Positions 5,322-7,343 of a stretch of DNA of 7,343 bases are shown piece after piece; position 1 is the stretch's first letter; every line of letters begins with the position of its first letter. Both the position numbers and the translations under genes were made by a program. Source of the stretch: Desulfobacteraceae bacterium (GTDB lineage Bacteria; Desulfobacterota; Desulfobacteria; Desulfobacterales; DAOWNP01); assembly GCA_030642545.1 (NCBI GenBank), contig DAOWNP010000116.1:1-7343 (forward strand). Reading direction: 5' to 3'. A model generated the notes under the pieces. It did not search any database. It was not told the origin of the DNA and worked only from the letters and a program-made list of their open reading frames with translations.

Positions 5322-5675
5322 TTAATATATTGTATCTGGATTTTCAGTAGTATTATACATTACAATTTTTTTTAAATGTGTATATGTATCAAGCTCTATA
5401 GATTTAAACATGATACCTATTCCATCAGGTTCAATGCGTGCTGTTGTGCCATCCATTTCAAGCTGAAAAGTATTTCCCCTGCCTAAAAGGTTAATTTTTA
5501 AATGGCAGCTGGTTCCAATAGGGAAAATTTCTTTGGTTTTTATAAATATTCCATTTAAACTCAAATCTGTGGAATCACCATTAACTATTATTTTTGCAGA
5601 CCCTATCTCAAGTAAAACTGTGGTTTTGAAAAAAACCCTGATTTTTTTTCGCCTGTTTGCTTTTGAATTTTCCAT
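5322..5675 (-). CDS. PilZ-domain c-di-GMP-binding protein
   Basis: A 117-residue protein that is essentially one PilZ domain. The two c-di-GMP-binding motifs are intact: Arg9-x3-Arg13 in NRRKKIRV, and D-x-S-x2-G at 37-42 in TDLSLNGIFI. Strands with EMDGTTARIEPDGIGIMF follow, and the final helix is around LDTYTHLKKIV, as in the family. It should be a cytoplasmic c-di-GMP receptor or adaptor. The ATG at 5675 has GGAGAA seven bases upstream. It is third in a minus-strand run after HD-GYP and the atypical PilZ gene (34 bases from the latter) and precedes CheX paralogue B. A role in relaying c-di-GMP level to motility or surface behaviour is inferred from these neighbours. The domain call is secure; the effector target is unknown. 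Confidence 0.93.
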   Translation of the reverse strand: MENSKANRRKKIRVFFKTTVLLEIGSAKIIVNGDSTDLSLNGIFIKTKEIFPIGTSCHLKINLLGRGNTFQLEMDGTTARIEPDGIGIMFKSIELDTYTHLKKIVMYNTTENPDTIY

Positions 5676-5709
5676 AACAGTATTCTCCAGAACTCAAGAT
5701 TAAGTGTAT

Positions 5710-6294
5710 TTAAGTTATTTCATCCACGTTCCTTATATTGTTTTTTAACTCTCTAATGGCTTTTCTTTGTAAAATAAAAGTATATGATATTAAAATTTCT
5801 TTTTGTTCTTTAGATAAGTTAATAAAATTTATTCCAGCTTCAAAATAATCAGTTTTTTCTATTTTTACGGATTTTACATGAACAACTTTACCTGTAAGAA
5901 TAAAATTTGATTGTTTTATACCTGGAAGTTTTAATTCTATTTTTAATAGAGTTTCAATAGATATAGATGAAGGTATCAGGAGTTTAACTCCTTTCCCGCT
6001 GATATCTAATATTTCAGATAGTAAACTATTGTCTGTTTTTTTCTCACTAATCAAGTTAATTATTTTATCAAGTTTTAAATTAATTTGTTTTAATATCAGA
6101 TTGTAATCTGATGTTTGGTTTTGTTTATTATTGTCATTTAGTAAAGTGCTATCTTTTTTTTGTAATAATGATAGTGAATTGGTGCTATTTTCATATGCTT
6201 GCTTTTTTTTACAAAGGGGCGTGATTACAGCTGTTCCACAAAACAGTATTCTGACATTTTCTCTTTTTTCTTCATATGTTTTTTGATTTATCAT
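5710..6294 (-). CDS. Atypical PilZ protein with a long helical insertion
   Basis: A 194-residue protein. The first c-di-GMP motif, Arg-x3-Arg (RENVR, 11-15), and the second, D-x-S-x2-G (DISGKG, 97-102), are both present but lie 81 residues apart rather than the usual 20-30. Between them are an Asn/Ser/Lys-rich low-complexity stretch (about 30-62) and an amphipathic helix LILKQINLKLDKIINLI (66-82). A typical PilZ barrel remainder follows (LTGKVVHVKSV, FEAGINFINL) and then a C-terminal helix. Helix insertion recalls the tetramer-forming tPilZ type, but that is inference. The last seven residues (RNVDEIT, 188-194) are encoded by a copy of the dispersed palindromic repeat. The ATG at 6294 has no clear Shine-Dalgarno sequence. 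It follows the HD-GYP gene by 131 bases and precedes the canonical PilZ gene, so the pair may respond to the same c-di-GMP pool. Confidence 0.85.
   Translation of the reverse strand: MINQKTYEEKRENVRILFCGTAVITPLCKKKQAYENSTNSLSLLQKKDSTLLNDNNKQNQTSDYNLILKQINLKLDKIINLISEKKTDNSLLSEILDISGKGVKLLIPSSISIETLLKIELKLPGIKQSNFILTGKVVHVKSVKIEKTDYFEAGINFINLSKEQKEILISYTFILQRKAIRELKNNIRNVDEIT
5712..5732 (-). repeat. Partial copy of the palindromic repeat inside a coding 3' end
   Basis: On the minus strand this reads GGAACGTGGA followed by TGAAATAACTT, identical to the first 21 bases of the consensus. The second arm is missing or unrecognisable. It lies in frame at the end of the atypical PilZ gene, encoding its last seven residues, and its final two bases (TT) run into the TAA stop. 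Confidence 0.8.
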
Positions 6295-6362
6295 TGTTAA
6301 AAAATAGTGATTATTATTTTTGGATTAGGAGAATGTTAAAAATAATTTTCTATAACTCTTAT

Positions 6363-6391
6363 ATACTAACATTTGATATATTATGTGTAAA
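6363..6391 (-). promoter_or_regulatory. Possible sigma-70-type promoter for the PilZ/PilZ/CheX genes
   Basis: On the minus strand TTTACA (five of six to the -35 consensus) and TAGTAT (four of six to the -10 consensus) are separated by 17 bases. They lie about 70 bases before the atypical PilZ start, in the 131-base gap after the HD-GYP stop. If real, the PilZ genes could be expressed apart from the phosphodiesterase. AT-rich DNA gives many such matches. Confidence 0.25.
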
Positions 6392-6425
6392 TACCCAAAT
6401 TAAATATATTTAAATATATGGATTT

Positions 6426-7343
6426 TTAAATTTTATTAGTTCTGCAAAGCTTGAGATAAATATCTACGACTTCAGGATCAAATTGAGTATTAGAGCCGTC
6501 TGTAATGATTTTGATTATTTTATCCCTTTCCATGCTTTTTCTGTAAGCTCTATCTGAAGCCATAGCATCATGGGCATCAGCTACTGAAAGAATACGTGCA
6601 AGAAAAGGGATCTCTTTTTGTTTTAATCCATCAGGATAACCTGAACCATCGTAGCGTTCATGATGGTGTCTGATAATAAGCTGATGCTCATCCCAAACAA
6701 TGAGTTGCGCTATAATATTTGCACCAATTTCAGGATGCTCCTTTATTTTTGTAAACTCTTCTGGAGTCAGCCTCCCTTTTTTAAGTAATATCTGGTCTCT
6801 TATACCGATTTTTCCGATATCATGCAAAGGTCCTGCAATACGCAAAATATCAATTTCTTCTTCGCTGCAGTTTAAGGCTTTTCCTAATAATATAGCTATT
6901 TGTGTAACTCTGTTTGAATGTTCTTTTGTATAAGGATCACGAGCTTCAATGGCTTTTACAAATGCTTTTAAAGTTGTTACAATACCTTGGTTGATATGCT
7001 CGTATAATGCCATATTTTCTATAACATAAGATACCTTTTCAGCTATAAATGAAAGGTGATAAAGTTTTTGTTTTGAAAAAACACTGTTTTTTGTTGAAAC
7101 AGTGAGGACGCCAAATATTTTATTTATTATTTTTAACGGAACAGCCATAAAAGAGGTGGTATTACTATCAGGAGTTATTTTTTTATTGTTATTTGGGATA
7201 ATAACAGGTTCTTTGTTTGAAAATATTTTATTTATTATTTCTATGTAATCATCTTCTATGGTTAAATTTTCATCTATTTTAACAGATGATGCGGAGTCCT
7301 TTTTAAAAAGAGAGAAACAAGTGATTTTTTTTGGTTTTTTTAA
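6426..7343 (-). CDS. GAF/HD-GYP c-di-GMP phosphodiesterase, N-terminus beyond the right edge
   Basis: The minus-strand frame is open from the window edge to the stop at 6426, giving at least 305 residues. An ATG at 7148 lies in the middle of a GAF domain and is not the true start. Visible residues 1-115 are the later part of a GAF sensory domain (CFSLF near the edge, then SFMAVPLKIINKIFGVLTVS). A linker helix follows, then an HD-GYP domain from about 118. It contains EHSNR (141-145), the catalytic HD in LHDIGKIG (173-180), the HHHE segment (226-229), and the GYP motif in RYDGSGYPDGL (230-240), followed by DAHDAM. All metal-ligand and GYP residues that can be checked by eye are intact, so hydrolysis of c-di-GMP is expected. 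More sensory domains may lie upstream. It is the first visible gene of the c-di-GMP run leading to two PilZ proteins and CheX paralogue B. Confidence 0.93.
   Translation of the reverse strand, partial: LKKPKKITCFSLFKKDSASSVKIDENLTIEDDYIEIINKIFSNKEPVIIPNNNKKITPDSNTTSFMAVPLKIINKIFGVLTVSTKNSVFSKQKLYHLSFIAEKVSYVIENMALYEHINQGIVTTLKAFVKAIEARDPYTKEHSNRVTQIAILLGKALNCSEEEIDILRIAGPLHDIGKIGIRDQILLKKGRLTPEEFTKIKEHPEIGANIIAQLIVWDEHQLIIRHHHERYDGSGYPDGLKQKEIPFLARILSVADAHDAMASDRAYRKSMERDKIIKIITDGSNTQFDPEVVDIYLKLCRTNKI

Noticed and set aside
6700..6933. Plus-strand open frame within the HD-GYP gene
   Set aside because: It lies opposite the catalytic HD region of a well-supported gene and has no start signal or recognisable product.
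7146..7148. ATG at 7148 as the start of the HD-GYP protein
   Set aside because: The frame stays open to the window edge, and the upstream codons continue a GAF domain that the ATG would cut in half.

Overview
The window is an AT-rich stretch of bacterial chromosome. It carries short-leader genes and signal-transduction families: a phosphodiesterase and PilZ proteins for c-di-GMP, CheX-type phosphatase domains, and a sigma-54 activator. A Gram-negative, motile, probably anaerobic deltaproteobacterial lineage (Desulfobacterota, for example Desulfobacterales) fits this mix and the dispersed palindromic repeat, but this is inference from gene content. No rRNA, tRNA, CRISPR array or transposase gene is visible.

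Left part (1-1699), minus strand: a two-TM potassium channel with an RCK domain is followed by a small YbjN/CesT-like acidic protein. The last 220 bases hold no convincing gene. They contain one clear and one decayed copy of a 30-base palindromic repeat.

Middle (1700-3620), plus strand: three monocistronic-looking genes are separated by hairpins. They are a CheX-like protein, a coiled-coil plus winged-helix DNA-binding protein, and a DUF3334-type protein that also carries the CheC/CheX signature. Two U-tailed terminators, a second copy of the palindromic repeat and a long perfect AT-rich hairpin lie between them.

Right part (3615-7343), minus strand, in order of transcription: an HD-GYP phosphodiesterase with a GAF domain (its start is beyond the right edge), an atypical PilZ protein with a helical insertion, a compact canonical PilZ protein, a second CheX paralogue ending in a terminator, and then a FleQ/FlrA-like sigma-54 activator with no N-terminal receiver. 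The activator is convergent with the DUF3334 gene and overlaps it by 6 bp.

Taken together, the right two thirds looks like a c-di-GMP and chemotaxis-phosphatase module. One protein should degrade c-di-GMP and two should bind it. Three have the fold of CheY-P phosphatases, and one resembles flagellar master regulators. There is no CheA, CheY, CheW, receptor or flagellar structural gene, so the partners must be elsewhere. The most distinctive non-coding feature is the palindromic repeat, which sits at the 3' ends of three genes and supplies the last residues of one of them.
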